Shown: in pieces, positions 10,471-22,045 of the stretch
Position numbering within the stretch: position 1 is the first letter of the stretch
How the letters are laid out: the number at the start of each line of letters is the position of its first letter
Assembly (NCBI GenBank): GCA_004352715.1
Contig: SCFE01000017.1
Location: 1,861,283-1,925,282, forward strand
Source: Hofstenia miamia
Taxonomy: Eukaryota; Xenacoelomorpha; Acoela
Direction of reading: 5' to 3'
Length of the DNA: 64,000 nucleotides
The notes under the pieces: model-generated
Told to the model about the DNA's origin: nothing
What the model saw: the letters and a program-made list of their open reading frames with translations, nothing else
The model's database searches: none
Made by a program: the position numbers and the translations under genes

Positions 10471-12650
10471 GTGTCTTCAAATATTTGTGAGACAATTGAA
10501 GGTGCTCCAATTGGGCCTTGTGAAGTGTGTTACCATATTGTAATTGAACTGCATATACGCTCAAATGATAGACGAAAAAATTACACAAAAGAAGAACTCG
10601 TAAGAAGAAATGTATTGTCTAGCTATAATGAAGAACTCTTTAAATGTTACTTTGAAACCACTGACTGGGAAAGTTTGGTAGAACAATCGAGTGAATTAAC
10701 TATCAAAACTGAAGTAATTGAAGGATACAACCAATTTGTAATTGACTTATGGAAAACAAAGTCTGTCTGTAGAATCTCAAGTCTTGATGTAAGAATATAT
10801 GATAAAAATTTGAAATACTTATGGAAGTGCAAGATGGATGCAATCAAACGAGGTGATAAGTTGTTGAGAAATCAAATAAAAAAGAAAATATGTAAATTAG
10901 TGAAGACCTATCGAGCTGAAAAAATAAGAGGAATGACGAGAAATGAAATTCATGATGAAGAAAAACTCTCCTAAAATAAATTTGTCAATTGCTAATGCAA
11001 ATGAACTAAACAATTTTTTTGCACACTTCAATGATGACTTTTAAAAAGACTCAACATATGAAAGAATAGCTACATATGTTCCTCCGGGAGAGATTAACAT
11101 ATCAGAAGTAAGAAACTTGTTTAGATCTGTAAATGAAAATACGTTAACAGAACTTAGCAATACACCTGCATGGATTTAAAAACGATTTGCAGATGATTTA
11201 GCACTACCTTTCTCACTACTCTATCAAGAAAGATTTAATCAAGCAATACACCCGGATCAATGGAAAAAAGCATGTGTTACAGCTGTTCGAAAAAATATAC
11301 ATGCCAAGATGGATAACATGAAGCTATTTCGACCCATATCTGTATTACCAATTCCTGCAGGTGTACTTTGTAAGTTAGGTTTAAGCCATTTTTTGAAAAA
11401 TTACGTGTGACAATAACAATGATAATCTCCAATTTGCTTACAAACCAAACAGATCTTGCACAAACTGCTTACTATATACTATTAATTTTGTAGCAAAATT
11501 GTTAGATATGATTAATGTTATAAAAGTAAAAGGATTATTTCTTGACTATTCAGCACCTTTTAACACGATACTACAAAAACAACACTTTGAATAATATTAA
11601 AGATACAGATGCATGGCTTGCTAATTGGATGGCTGATTTTATGAACAATTTTACCCAGTATGTCAAACTTCTAATTCACAACAAAGTGATACTGTAAAGA
11701 TTTGTGTTGGAATTCCTTAAGGAGGTTCTATGAGTGGTCCGATTTTCACATACTTCACAGATAGCATCAACAACACTAACTTGAAAGTTCCAGTAGGAGC
11801 TGCAGATATTACGAATTATTCTGATGATACTCGACTACTGCATGTAATAAGAAAAGGAGATCTAAATATTGATTATGAAAATTACAAGTGAATTCTTAAT
11901 GATATAGTAACTACTTCAGCACTCAAAAACTTATATATCAATGCGTCGAAAACTTTTGAAATGAATTTTATGAATATTCGCAAACGACATAACTTATCAT
12001 TAATGAATGAACAACCACTAAATATTAATAATGTAGTTGTTCATGTTTCACATTTAAATATCTTGAGATAATACTTGATAAAAATCTTAGATGGCAAGAG
12101 CCAGTGAACAATATAGTAAAAAATGTTAACTTAAATGTAAGCAACTGGCATTCTTTATTCAATACATGAATGAAAAAATGAAAAATATACATATTCAAAC
12201 AATATATACTATGTCATTATTGGTTTGGGTGTCTTTTTAAATAAACAACAGAAAAAACAGTTACGAAAACCCATCAGAATGTTTGCTAGAATATCATGTC
12301 TGGACAATTTATATGTTTATGATATTACAAACAGAACATATCAAAGTCAAATTATGAATACAATACGGCGAATTGAAAATGATTGTTCACATCCATTAAA
12401 TAGTGATTTAAAGTGTTCGATTTCTAAAAGTAGTGCCACTCGATCTACCTACAATTTGATACATTGCAGAGTTAAATTATATCGAAATTCGTTCTTTCCA
12501 ATGGCATCCAGATTACTTAATGGTGCACTCCTGATTGACAACCTAAGCTTTCTTTAAACTCTTGTATGTCTTATTGTTGGCCATTTCCCTTTTCCGTTTT
12601 ACAATTACAAATTTGTATTTGTACAGAAAATAAAGCGTTATTTATTATTT
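10471..12650 (+). pseudogene. LINE ORF2 linker and reverse transcriptase (right part of the split LINE)
   Basis: Frame 10,471-10,974 carries the endonuclease-RT linker (NLKYLWKCKMDAIKRGDK, KKKICKLVKTYRAEKI). Broken RT follows: VTAVRKNIHAKMDN, LFRPISVLPI, WLANWMADF, VGIP-GGSMSGPIFTY (motif B with a stop), NYSDDTRLL (YSDD in place of YADD). Frame 12,225-12,557 is the C-terminal domain (KQLRKPIRMFARISCLDN). It ends in AATAAAGCG plus TTATT repeats. The endonuclease domain is missing between ORF1 and here, so sequence was lost around the TIR element. The same family recurs at 60.8-62.5 kb. Confidence 0.75.
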
Positions 12651-12939
12651 ATTATAAAACATAATTATTCTTAGCGGACTGCAAAGTATAAAATTCTGTT
12701 TTACTTTAATTTATGAGCAACCTAAGCATTCTGAAATATGTTGATAGTTTGTTGTGTTTGTTGCAATTAAGTGCTACAGATTTAATTGCCAAATTCATCA
12801 ATATAATATCGTTGAATATGCAGGCATCATCATCATATTGAATGAATTTATGTCGTTTGCATAATACTTGACGTTATTTAAAGTTGTTAACAATATTTTA
12901 GATTGTAAAAAACAATTAAATATAGATATTATCTCCTTT

Positions 12940-13270
12940 TCTTACTGAAAAGTGGAAGACCTAAAATTCTTACTTTCCTTGAAGTACACCATTGCTAAGA
13001 TGTAGGTAATCTCAAAATACATCGCTTGCTTTGACTCTCTGGAATCTATGGTTCAAATTTATCAAATTTCTGCCATTGCAAGAAAATCCCACGTAGGATA
13101 GTTCTTATGACATAGTATCAATAGAATCGAAAGCCCTAGAAAGATGTAGGTAACCAATATCTACGAATTTAATTGCGTCCAGTGGTGAACTCCATTTGTA
13201 TGTTGCACTTAATTAATCATTTGAGAAATGTTTACGAAATCCAAATTGAGTATTTTACAGTAGGTTTTAC
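12940..13270 (-). pseudogene. LINE RT fragment
   Basis: Read on the minus strand from 13,262 the sequence gives TQFGFRKHFSND, then GYLHLSRAFDSID (RT motif A with its Asp changed or displaced), and near 12,990 NGVLQGK, the start of motif B. These are RT motifs in the right order and spacing, with stops between them. The ends of the element cannot be set; it may continue right into the inverted-repeat arm at 13,461. Confidence 0.5.
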
Positions 13271-13460
13271 TTTTTTGGGTGTTCCGATATTTGATCAGGT
13301 TGTATTACTTTGCTTATTGGAAAACTATTTGAAATTGCTCAATGATTTTTAGTTTATGGGTAAGTTTTATATAATTTGAAAAGTAAATAATTTTTTTATG
13401 CATTTGCTAAACATATAATTTAAGAACACTTCTTATCAAATTTAAATATTCTACAGTATC

Positions 13461-13683
13461 CAGCGAATGACTTTAGAAAGTAAAGCAAAATTTATTAACA
13501 TATATGAGCATAACAAGTATTGAAAGTGATGAAAATATATGGGAATTTATAATAACTGCTTAATGTGCTCACAATTTTCACAAATAAAAACGATTGTAAA
13601 CAATTCTGGATTTTATACTGAGTTTTCTATGAGCTACCTCACTTATTAGATTTTGCAATTGTTTTAATGATTGTACAGGACCA
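13461..13683. repeat. Left arm of a long-distance inverted repeat (partner 17,824-18,043)
   Basis: The reverse complement of this block aligns along its whole length to 17,824-18,043, for example TGGTCCTG...CAATTGCAAAA at one end and AAAGTCATTC(G/T)(C/T)TGG at the other. Identity is roughly two thirds to three quarters by eye. The 4.1 kb between the arms holds LINE fragments. The simplest reading is two diverged copies of one repeat in opposite orientation. Confidence 0.6.
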
Positions 13684-14249
13684 GTCTGACTGGAATTTGA
13701 ATTTTTCAAATATTACCGAAAAATCTAAGTTACAAAGTTTTCGTTCAATATATTAATTTACTCCATCTATAATTTCTGCAAATAGTCAAACCTATAGCAA
13801 ATTCCCCGTTTTGAATATCAAAATATTCCTTCTTAAAAAGGTAAGTGGGACTTTATAAATAGCTTCTAAATAGGAAACAGTCGAAAATGAAAAAAAAATC
13901 GAAAAATAGATAAATTAAAGGTATTTAATAACAATAAGGGCATGAGTAGCATACTTAATTAAGTGTTTTGTACCTTAAGCAATTACATGTATAATGGTAT
14001 AAATACTCGCTTTAATGCCAATGAAGTTAAACATCTAGGCCCGTTTTAACCTTCAGATTTGTGACTAAGTTTGAAATTATCAAATCTATTCAATGTTTAA
14101 GGAACAAATTAAGTGGTTTCTCTAAGATTCTAACTCGGTATCTATAACTTGTTATAAAAGTTCTCGAAGAAAATTGCACTTTCATTTCACAATATTTTGC
14201 ATCACTAGAACTAAGAATACTCCCCATCTAAGATTTAATTTCGTTTACT

Positions 14250-14995
14250 TAGATATAAATCTAGTAATAATTACAAAATTTTTTGTCAGTTTAAATTGAA
14301 ATGTAGTGACACATGCATAGAACAAATTAATTCTTTTAAATATTTAGGTATAGTTTTTGATTCTCAACTAATTTTCCAAAGCTATTTAATAATGTTATTA
14401 AGAAAATGGGTATTGCAATAAGGACTCTTAGCAATGTATCGCAACAGCTTCAAACCCCAGCAAAAATTCAATTAATGCACACATTCATACTAAGTCACTT
14501 TAATTATGGAAACATACGGGCACAAATCAACAATTTTTTGAAAAAATTCCATGTGTAGATAAAATTTGCTATTAAAATAGCAGGTAATCATCTATACAAC
14601 AGCTATGCAGAAATGAAAAAATTATCAAAATTTTTCTAAATCCATAGTTTAGTATTTATAAAATGCTACATTCTTTAAAATATTCAATAATTTTTTCCAT
14701 ACCACAAATCCAATTTTTCATCCTCTAAAATATTACTTAGACTTAATCATAGAAATCTAAAATTTTAACCTCTTACGTATAACAAGAAAATAATTAACAA
14801 TTCATTTCTTGACACATCAATAGATATATGGAATAATTTACCTATATATATATATATGAAACAATTTAATAAACTACTAGTACTTAAAAACGAAATAAAT
14901 AATCACTTCCATAGCTATACAAAGAAAAGACTTTAACACAATTGGCTAGGTTTTAAATTTTATAATATTGACTATTCAATAGACGCATCTAAATT
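14250..14995 (+). pseudogene. LINE ORF2 3' fragment
   Basis: Translation in shifting frames gives CIEQINSFKYLGIVFDSQL (the post-YADD 'YLG' thumb block), KMGIAIRTLSNVSQ, LMHTFILSHFNYGN and finally NNSFLDTSIDIWNNLPIY. This is the C-terminal third of a CR1/Jockey-like ORF2 with stops and a small TA expansion at about 14,838-14,857. Confidence 0.65.
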
Positions 14996-15058
14996 CGCAT
15001 AACCCAAGCTCCTAATTTTACTTGCTTTTCTACAGATTAGTTTTGTGTATGTATTTTT

Positions 15059-15059
<1 letters not shown>

Positions 15060-15111
<52 letters not shown>
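15060..15111. repeat. (AAT)n microsatellite, 3' tail of the adjacent LINE
   Basis: About 17 uninterrupted AAT units. Read on the minus strand it is a (TTA)n tail immediately after the 3' end of the LINE at 15,112-17,640. The same LINE family has a similar tail at 25,092-25,111. Confidence 0.9.
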
Positions 15112-15113
<2 letters not shown>

Positions 15114-15250
15114 ATGAATGAATTTATTTAGCCGCTGATGGCAGCAGACACTACGAAAATATAAAAACAAGTCAAGTTTTATGGTAGCGATGACAGCCAC
15201 AGGAGATAAAGTAGGAGCAGATGGAAGAGTAGGCGAAGTTGGAGAACGGC

Positions 15251-16751
15251 TCAGCATAGAGGAAAACATCTAAGATTTCTTGAAGCTCGGCGGCAGGGAA
15301 AAAAATCAATGGCTGTTGGAGGGTTGAGAGTCAAGACGTAATTAGCAGTGATACAAACACGAATGAAAAACGAGTGAAGGGTGCGATGTTTCTTGAGATG
15401 ACGAATGGAGAGTGACAACATCATCAGAGCAAGTGGAGCGGGAATTAGAGAACTTAATGAAATCAAAAGTATCAAGATCCAATTTGCATGTGAGCAAGTG
15501 ATTGAACAGGAGGAGATCACAGGCATTGAAGTAGAGTGACAGCAGGAGAGTGGAGAATTTGAGAAGAGCGTCTTTGTATGGCAAGGGAGAGATCCATTTG
15601 AAAGCACGCTTCTGGAAGCGTTCCATAGATTGGAACAAGAAACGAAAATGCCACCAACAGGGAAAAGCATAGAGAGGAATGGCGCGAGGAATAGACTTGA
15701 ATAAAGAGAGTGGAATTATAGGGAACATTGCGAAAGAGGGCAAAGAGTGAGGAATTAGCTTTACGGAGGCGCAAGGACACATGACCAGACCAATTTAAGT
15801 TTGCAGCAAGTTGAACTCCAAGATGAGGGGAAAAGTTTACAAGAAGAGGCAAATCAGAAAAGGAAATACCACATGTCTCGGTTGGGCTAAAATCAAAATG
15901 GTTAACGGCGGAAGACCAAATAGCCAAAAGCTTAAGATCAGAGGTAATATTGAAGGCAAAAGTACTACCAAATTTCAAAATCACATTGTCATCAACATAC
16001 AGTAGACAGGACGAGTTGAGAAAAGATTGAGGTAGGTCGTTGATAGCAACGAAGAAGAAGAGAACAGCAAACACAGAACTTTGACGAGCACCGCTAGAGA
16101 CAAGGGCAAGAGAAAATTAGATGAGTTTACTTTGACACACTGACGACGATTGGACAAGTAAGACTGGAAGAGTTCAATGAAATGGGCATCAAAGCCAAAT
16201 AAACTTAATTTGTCAAGAATAATAGAATGAGGGAGCCGAGCAAAAGCTTTAAATGTCAAGAGAAATAATGCAACCAGGATCATTACAATTAGAGTGGAAA
16301 TAGCAGTTTGCAATCAAAGTGAGCAAGTTAATGATATTAGAACGCCCCGGAAGTTCACAATGCTGAGAAGAGGAGATGAGGTTACGCATTTTAGGCAACA
16401 CGTAATGAAAGACACGGCACTCAAAGATGATTGACAGCCAAGAAAGAACCAAAGTGATTTGAGAGGAGAGAAGCTGATTGGATTTTAGCAGTGGAGAGAT
16501 CCAAGATGTTTTCCAGCAAGGCGGAACACGCTTAGAGAAGCAAATGTAAAAGACGAAATTCTTTAAATGGATAGAAACAGTTGAGGAGGTTTCGTGAATT
16601 ACAAAGGATGGGACGCCGTCAGGATAGCAACTTGCAGGACTTAAGTATGAGGGAAATATCATGGGGGCTGGAGATGATGTCAAATAGGCGAATCATCGGT
16701 GTGGTGACAAGTGGACCAGGGCAGAAAGAGACAGGAACAGAAAAATTCGAG
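15251..16751 (-). pseudogene. LINE ORF2 RT and C-terminal domain (endonuclease deleted)
   Basis: Frames in order on the minus strand: 16,683-16,249 (PDGVPSFVIHE, PCWKTSWISPLLKS: RT motifs 0-2a), 16,313-15,981 (FARLPHSIILDKLSLFGF after the motif A position, then YLSNRRQCVKVNSS), 16,074-15,517 (INDLPQSFLNSSCLLYVDDN, YVDD catalytic motif intact) and 15,782-15,251 (C-terminal domain, FQKRAFKWIS). Several frameshifts separate the frames. Confidence 0.75.
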
Positions 16752-16752
16752 A

Positions 16753-17621
16753 GAACTTTAAGTGTCAGCAACAGAAGGATCAAGCCAGGTTTTAGCAATA
16801 AGAATGAAGTCAACAGGAGACTGCAAGAAGAAGTTGAAAGACTGCGACTACGGTTTAATGGGACAAGACTGAGCATTGGCGAGCAAAATGAAAAACCAAA
16901 GTTGTGATGAGGAGTAAGTTTCAACCTAGGAGGTGCAGCTAGTCAATAACGACGAGAATCATCAGAGAGGTGATAGTATCGGATCAAGAGGCAATTCGAT
17001 CACTTTTCAGGATTCATGAGAACATGATGAGACTCTTGATTACAGACAATATGGAAGGAGGCGAATTGATAAAGGAAAATGCACCCGTGGTGGAATGGGA
17101 AGGACCTCACCAAATTGGAGTGAGGAGGAACGAAGGTGATCAGCAAAATCAGAAGCAGAAACAAAGTTAGCAAAACAGCAAATATAGATGTAAGATTTAC
17201 AAGGAGGATGAGGAATAGAACTAATCGGAGCAGCAGGCATCTAAAAAGAAGAAATAGTACCAAGGGTGTGATGCGGGCGATGATGTCGGCAAGTAGGCGA
17301 TGGAACAGACTGTTCAGGTGGCAGCACAGGAGGAAATGCAACAGCAGGAGAAGAACGTAGGGCATGATGATTGGTACGTGGCGCGGAAGCACTGTAGGAG
17401 AATATTTGAGATTGCATGTACGAGACATCTGAGGTGAGTTTAGCAAGGGAGTCTGACAAAGATGACAAGACAACATTGGAAGAGCTGACGTTGGAAGACT
17501 GGTGTGAACGGTGCAGGGAGGTGACAGCTTGGGGAAGCAGAGAGATAATGATGTCTTTCTTTAAAGCACCAACCACAGAAGCAAATTGGGCATCAGAAAA
17601 ATTCTGAAGGTCCGCAGGCAT
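16753..17621 (-). pseudogene. LINE ORF1 (N-terminal 126 codons open, then frameshifted)
   Basis: The ATG at 17,621 starts MPADLQNFSDAQFASVVGAL and stays open to 17,241. The product is Ser- and Pro-rich with a coiled-coil-like segment (LSSLSDSLAKLTSDVSYMQS). Later parts lie in other frames to the deletion point. I see no clear zinc knuckle. It is called ORF1 from its position upstream of RT. Confidence 0.55.
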
Positions 17622-17774
17622 GACTGAAATCTAATTAAACTGTATTATAAATAGGCAAATTGTTCTTTTTTGACGCAATTTAGAGTTGTAAGCAGTATTT
17701 TATATTGTAAAAAATAACTCTAAATATTTTCCTTCCTACCTTATTTCATATAAACTAAATCCTGGAGAAAGACA

Positions 17775-17828
17775 GACCACTGCGATAAATTAGGTGCTGG
17801 AGAAAGCATTTAGTTTATCGCAATGGTC
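17775..17828. repeat. 18-bp-arm hairpin with flanking direct repeat
   Basis: GACCACTGCGATAAATTA (17,775-17,792) pairs with TAGTTTATCGCAATGGTC (17,811-17,828) with two mismatches. CTGGAGAAAG occurs just before the first arm and again in the loop. It abuts the inverted-repeat arm at 17,824 and may be the terminus of an old DNA element. Confidence 0.6.
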
Positions 17829-18043
17829 CTGCATAATTATTAGAACAATTGCAAAACAAAATAAGGGAGGCTGCTCAGCGAATAAAACCCAGAATTGCTT
17901 ACAAATAGTTATTTGTGAAAATGATGAGCACATTGAACAATTATTATAAATTCCTATGCAATCTCATCACTTTTCACTGTTGTTCTGTTTATATATTTTT
18001 GTTAATATATTTTGGTATTGATTGCTTTAAAGTCATTCTTTGG
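17824..18043. repeat. Right arm of the long-distance inverted repeat
   Basis: Reverse-complement match to 13,461-13,683 over its full length. Confidence 0.6.
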
Positions 18044-19680
18044 AACAAGTGGTAAGTGCCAATAATGGAATTTTTGAAAGCCACTTGAATTGTTTGGGTC
18101 AAGCTTGAAAATTGCTTTTAATGTTGCAATACTTGTAAAACTGAAACAAAATTCAGGTTTAATGAAATTTAATGATTTGTTACTTAACGACTACGAGATT
18201 GTAATTTCCTTGATTGATACAATTATTACGTAATTCATTAAACATTTTCATAGTCATCAGTAAAGATTCTTCCAAATGAATTTTTAATAGTATGATTTAG
18301 ATTTCTTAATATTACTGATCTCGTGAAATAGCTTCAATTTTGCTTTTGATTTGGCGGACGAGCGTATTCATTTCTAATGCATTCGTTTTACGCAATGTGA
18401 TTTTCGATGTTGGAGAACTTCTTAGCTGTGTTATATGCAGAAGAATTTCTATGAGCTTGATAATTTTCAAATATTCTATATTTTACAATTTTCTTGCGAA
18501 TCAGTGCTTTACATTAGTCAGTTTTCCAAGATTTATCAAAATTGATTTGCTTTTGAAAATTGAATTATTCTTCATTTTCCTTTCAGAGCAAAATTTGTTG
18601 AGAAAAATTCAAGAACTTAGCAACATTGTTGTCGCATTTGGTGCAGACTGGAAAGAGACTTTCTAAAAGTCACTTTCCAAAGAGTGACGATTTAAAATTA
18701 TGTATATCAGTAGTAGTCTCTTCACGAGGTTTATCCACTTCCTAGAATTTTTGAAGACGAATCACATTTAGAAAATTTGATAAAAGCAAAGCAGTGATCA
18801 AGAATAATGCATTCAGATAATTTATAAACTACATTGTTTCACAATTAGTGTGCTGCTAAATGATGTAATTTAAGAAGATCAAACAAAGCAATTTTCACGT
18901 CAAAATATCTGAATAAAAAATCTACAAATTTTTTCAGAGTTGTTAAAGTAGCAAATTATGTGCATCTCCATACTGAGATTGATCTATTCGATTGTCCAAA
19001 AAAGGTTTGGAAAGCATTAAAATCATTTTTTTGGAATTATTTCTTGAAATATTACAGCATTACTAATCGTTGTTCTTTTCATCTTATATGCAATTGCTCT
19101 GTTGCAAAGCGAAAAGAACTCTTATTTATTTAGTACATAATTTTTTTTATTTGTAACTTTCTTTAAGCAAGTCTTTTAATAAAAAAAAGTAGTTGGCAAT
19201 TTTACATTAGTCGATTTTAAACTAAATTTACTTAAAATTATGTCAATTTTGTACTGCTCGTTATAGTGCTAAAATAATTTTGAATCCGGTCTTCAGACAA
19301 CAAAAAATTTGTTTTTAAAACAAGCCAATAATATTTCATCTTCTAAAATTGTTAAATAAACGGATTATTGAATTTCTTGTTTTAATAATAAGTTACATTT
19401 AACAACTGATTTATAAATTGCGAATTTTTCATTTAGTTATTAATTTCTACCCTAACTCTACTTTTGTATCTCTAAAGATGATATAGAATATAGATATAGG
19501 CGCTGTGTAGGTCAGCTTGCTTTCCTAAGAAATCTTTGCATGGTAAACTTATTTACTGTTATTAAGGATCTTTTGCAATTTTAACAAAAACATTTGACAA
19601 AAGAAGATATACATGCTGGTCCTGAATAACGTTCTCCTGAATAGTTTTTAATAATCACAGAAAGGTACAGGCGAAGAAAG

Positions 19681-20346
19681 TTATTGATGTTTGGGAAAAG
19701 TTCGCGCATTCCATCCGGCGATAAGAGTTGAAATATTGACGTTCACAGCTAACTGTTTGTGACACGTGACACCTGTTGAGTTAAACACTGCAAACTGAAT
19801 AAGGTCTGTTCCAAATACATGATTAAATTCACCTGAACAAGCATCTACCATTTTTGTGTCACAATTTTGTAAACACTTGTTCCAAATGATGATGAGGTAA
19901 GAATCCAAATAATCCAGCTTATCAATGGCAGTCGACAAATGGCCGATTATGCAGAGGAAAACGCGTAACTTAAAGTACTGCTGCGCAGTGTCTTCTGTTG
20001 GACCTTTTAATCTGGTGACGTGAATGCTCCGTTGATGATTCCTTTTTGCGGCAGAACATTCAGTGGCACCTGATATTTGTTTTACTAGCATCTTCATGCA
20101 TTTCAAATTGATCTCAATCCGTGAAACCTGCTTTTATATAATGGTGGGTGGAGTCTTCCATAAGCAGTTTACAATGGAAACAAATGACTGCATTTTGTTC
20201 AGGTGAGTAGAAAGCCAAATTCTTCTGTACGTTTGCTTTGTCAATGGAGATGTAAATGAAAAGAAGGATTTTGGAAAAATATCGCTATTGTGTTTTATGG
20301 TCCACTTTGGAACAAGAAAAATCTTCATCAGAATGCTGGCAAGCAC
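19681..20346 (-). pseudogene. hAT-superfamily-like transposase fragment (ZMYM1/DUF4371-like)
   Basis: The 141-codon frame 20,106-19,681 has AAKRNHQRSIHVTRLKGPTE followed by DTAQQYFKLRVFLCIIGHL and a helical tail. Proteins of the DUF4371/ZMYM1-like hAT group have a basic R-Q--R-N block, then 'EQYFR--VFIP-LD', then a His/Leu-rich segment. The frame 20,346-20,134 (LNKMQSFVSIVNCLWK) may be the preceding part. No catalytic region is complete. Moderate confidence, from motif recall. Confidence 0.45.
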
Positions 20347-21208
20347 TACTACTATGTTCTACACCAGTATTCGCGAATTTCCATTTCACTAATTTCAGAA
20401 GTAATTTTATTGGGCCAAAAACCTCAATTTGTCTGCATATACTGCACAGTGTCATCTACTGGCTCTTTAATTATGAATCTCTGTGATTGTAGAGATGAAG
20501 ATACTTTTCTTTCATGAGTGTTCAAATGGTTTTGTCTTGCTTCTTCTAAATAATCACACGGCCAATAATTACACTTATATTCTCAACCTCATTTATCTCA
20601 ACAAATATAGCAGTAGGCGCACTATTTTCATTGTCACCACTATGATTTTAGGAATAAAGTTCAAATGAATGTTTAATTTTGCTGGTCTAATCGCATATGA
20701 GCGTTGACTCATTACAAGGTAAATCTCTAAAAACAAGAGAAAATTTTCTTACTCGAAATTCAATAACAAATGTATATATCAAAGATGAAAAATCAAATAT
20801 TCAGAAATCTATTATGCCATCATGAAGGTTAGATGCAATACCTATTATATTATTCATAATGACTAGGTGCACAACGAATTATGCCTTAGAATTTTTGTTG
20901 TATATTTTGAAAAATTTAAAAGCACGACATTTTAGAACATAATAAATGTGCATATCTTGTTTTTTTAGCTTACCCTTCTTTGAATACCTTGCTAAAAAAT
21001 TGTCCCACACCAATGGTCTATGAAATCATATGATGTTGGGAGCCTAGTCAACCTATGTTTTGAGAAGCCCTGATTGGTATTTGCGTGAAGTAGTGAGATT
21101 TTAAATACTTTCGATTAAATAGTTGACAAGAGAATTTTGTTAGTAACATGACCACCCCTAATTTCAATCACTTTTGGGAAAATTATTTTCTACCAAGACA
21201 ATTAGAAC
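20347..21208. other. Spacer downstream of the first TLC gene
   Basis: No supported gene. Short overlapping plus-strand frames at 20,256-20,668 have no domain and lie partly antisense to the hAT fragment. Confidence 0.5.
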
Positions 21209-21214
21209 ATTTAT
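21209..21214 (-). promoter_or_regulatory. Candidate polyadenylation hexamer AATAAA overlapping the stop codon
   Basis: On the minus strand the last codons read GTT GAA TAA ATG, so AATAAA spans the stop. If used, the 3' UTR would be only tens of bases. Chance occurrence is quite possible in AT-rich DNA. Confidence 0.25.
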
Positions 21215-21990
21215 TCAACATTTGTTGTAGTGAAACTTCTGTGAATAGCCCGCACCATTTCTCTAAACCATAGAATCTGCATAGAACTTATAAGCATATA
21301 AAAAACTGTTAATAACACGTCCACATAGTATTGGGAATGAAAAATTTCTTCATGAAAGATCTCCCATAATATGTTGCAAGCTCTCCAGGACATATATGGT
21401 ATTGGTGCAACTCTAAATGTGAAAAACGTAATTATCATAAGTGAGCTAGTTAAGAAGTATGGAGATGATAGGCCAATAGACTTCTTTACACCTAGATTAA
21501 TCATCATAAATCTAACATTGATAAAGGGATTAGAAATCTCCATAAGACCAAATGATAACTTGATAAAAATATACTGATTGTCAAACATTGCCAATGTAGT
21601 AATAACAATACCCACAATATGGTGAAATATCATTAATTTTCTTCTCCGCTCGACATGAGTTATGCGGAATGCGGTGTCAACTACGATATAAGCCAACATA
21701 ATCTCTGAAATCTTCTGAAAGGAAAATAAGCGACGTTCCTCATTTGTCAACAGGTAAGCACGCACGGTAATACAACTGACGATTGTAGAAGGGATACATG
21801 ATACAAAATCTGTAACAAATTGATTTCTGATTTCTTGAGGTTTCTCTTTAAGCTTTGGAAACAACGTAAGAGTAATTCTAGGTGCAATGAAATAAAAAAG
21901 AAAGATGTAGGGGATGAATAGTATTGCGACATTTGTAAAAAATTGAGGCGTCCATGTGTATTTATAATCAATGACTGATTCTAACATCAT
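21211..21990 (-). CDS. TLC-domain membrane protein (TLCD4/TMEM56-like), copy A
   Basis: An uninterrupted 259-codon ORF. TLC (TRAM-LAG1-CLN8) proteins are multi-pass proteins of the ER or plasma membrane that act on or sense lipids; the exact role of the TLCD4-like group is poorly known. Hydrophobic segments lie near residues 18-38, 61-82, 94-110, 121-140, 178-197 and 224-243. The conserved core is DFVSCIPS at 61-68, KLMIFHH at 118-124 with the paired His typical of the fold, and LMEISNPFINVRF at 149-161. Its length is close to vertebrate TLCD4 (about 263). The start is the first Met; MM at residues 1-2 leaves the exact one open. No intron interrupts it. The paralogue lies at 45,781-46,536. 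Ceramide synthases also carry TLC domains but are longer. Confidence 0.88.
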   Translation of the reverse strand: MMLESVIDYKYTWTPQFFTNVAILFIPYIFLFYFIAPRITLTLFPKLKEKPQEIRNQFVTDFVSCIPSTIVSCITVRAYLLTNEERRLFSFQKISEIMLAYIVVDTAFRITHVERRRKLMIFHHIVGIVITTLAMFDNQYIFIKLSFGLMEISNPFINVRFMMINLGVKKSIGLSSPYFLTSSLMIITFFTFRVAPIPYMSWRACNILWEIFHEEIFHSQYYVDVLLTVFYMLISSMQILWFREMVRAIHRSFTTTNVE

Positions 21991-22040
21991 GCCACTTTTA
22001 CATTAATTCATTACAGCGATATTGAACGCATTGCTTTGAG

Positions 22041-22045
22041 CCAAT
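22041..22045. promoter_or_regulatory. CCAAT box upstream of TLC copy A
   Basis: CCAAT on the plus strand (ATTGG in gene orientation) lies 51 bases before the ATG at 21,990. The second TLC gene has a CCAAT in the same orientation 68 bases upstream. This suggests a short 5' UTR and a shared NF-Y-type promoter, but the motif is common. Confidence 0.3.

Larger units (their letters stand above)
15112..17640 (-). mobile_element. Internally deleted LINE (copy 1 of a three-copy family)
   Basis: The minus strand runs 5' to 3' as ORF1, then RT, then C-terminal domain, then a (TTA)n tail. Compared with the related copy at 34,779-36,158, homology stops at base 16,752 right after ATTCGAGA; there copy 3 continues into endonuclease/linker sequence while this copy joins ORF1 sequence. 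The endonuclease is therefore deleted. Its base composition is clearly less AT-rich than its flanks. Confidence 0.8.
17641..19680. other. AT-rich spacer with hairpin and inverted-repeat arm
   Basis: Contains the hairpin at 17,775-17,828 and the right arm of the long inverted repeat. A 108-codon plus-strand frame at 18,340-18,666 is Phe/Ile/Leu-rich with no recognisable domain and is probably chance. Confidence 0.5.

Noticed and set aside
16581-17607. Plus-strand frames over the deleted LINE
   Set aside because: Charged, low-complexity antisense readings of the Ser/Pro-rich minus-strand ORF1 and RT.
18340-18666. 108-codon plus-strand frame, hydrophobic
   Set aside because: No domain, and a Phe/Ile/Leu-rich composition expected from AT-rich chance ORFs.
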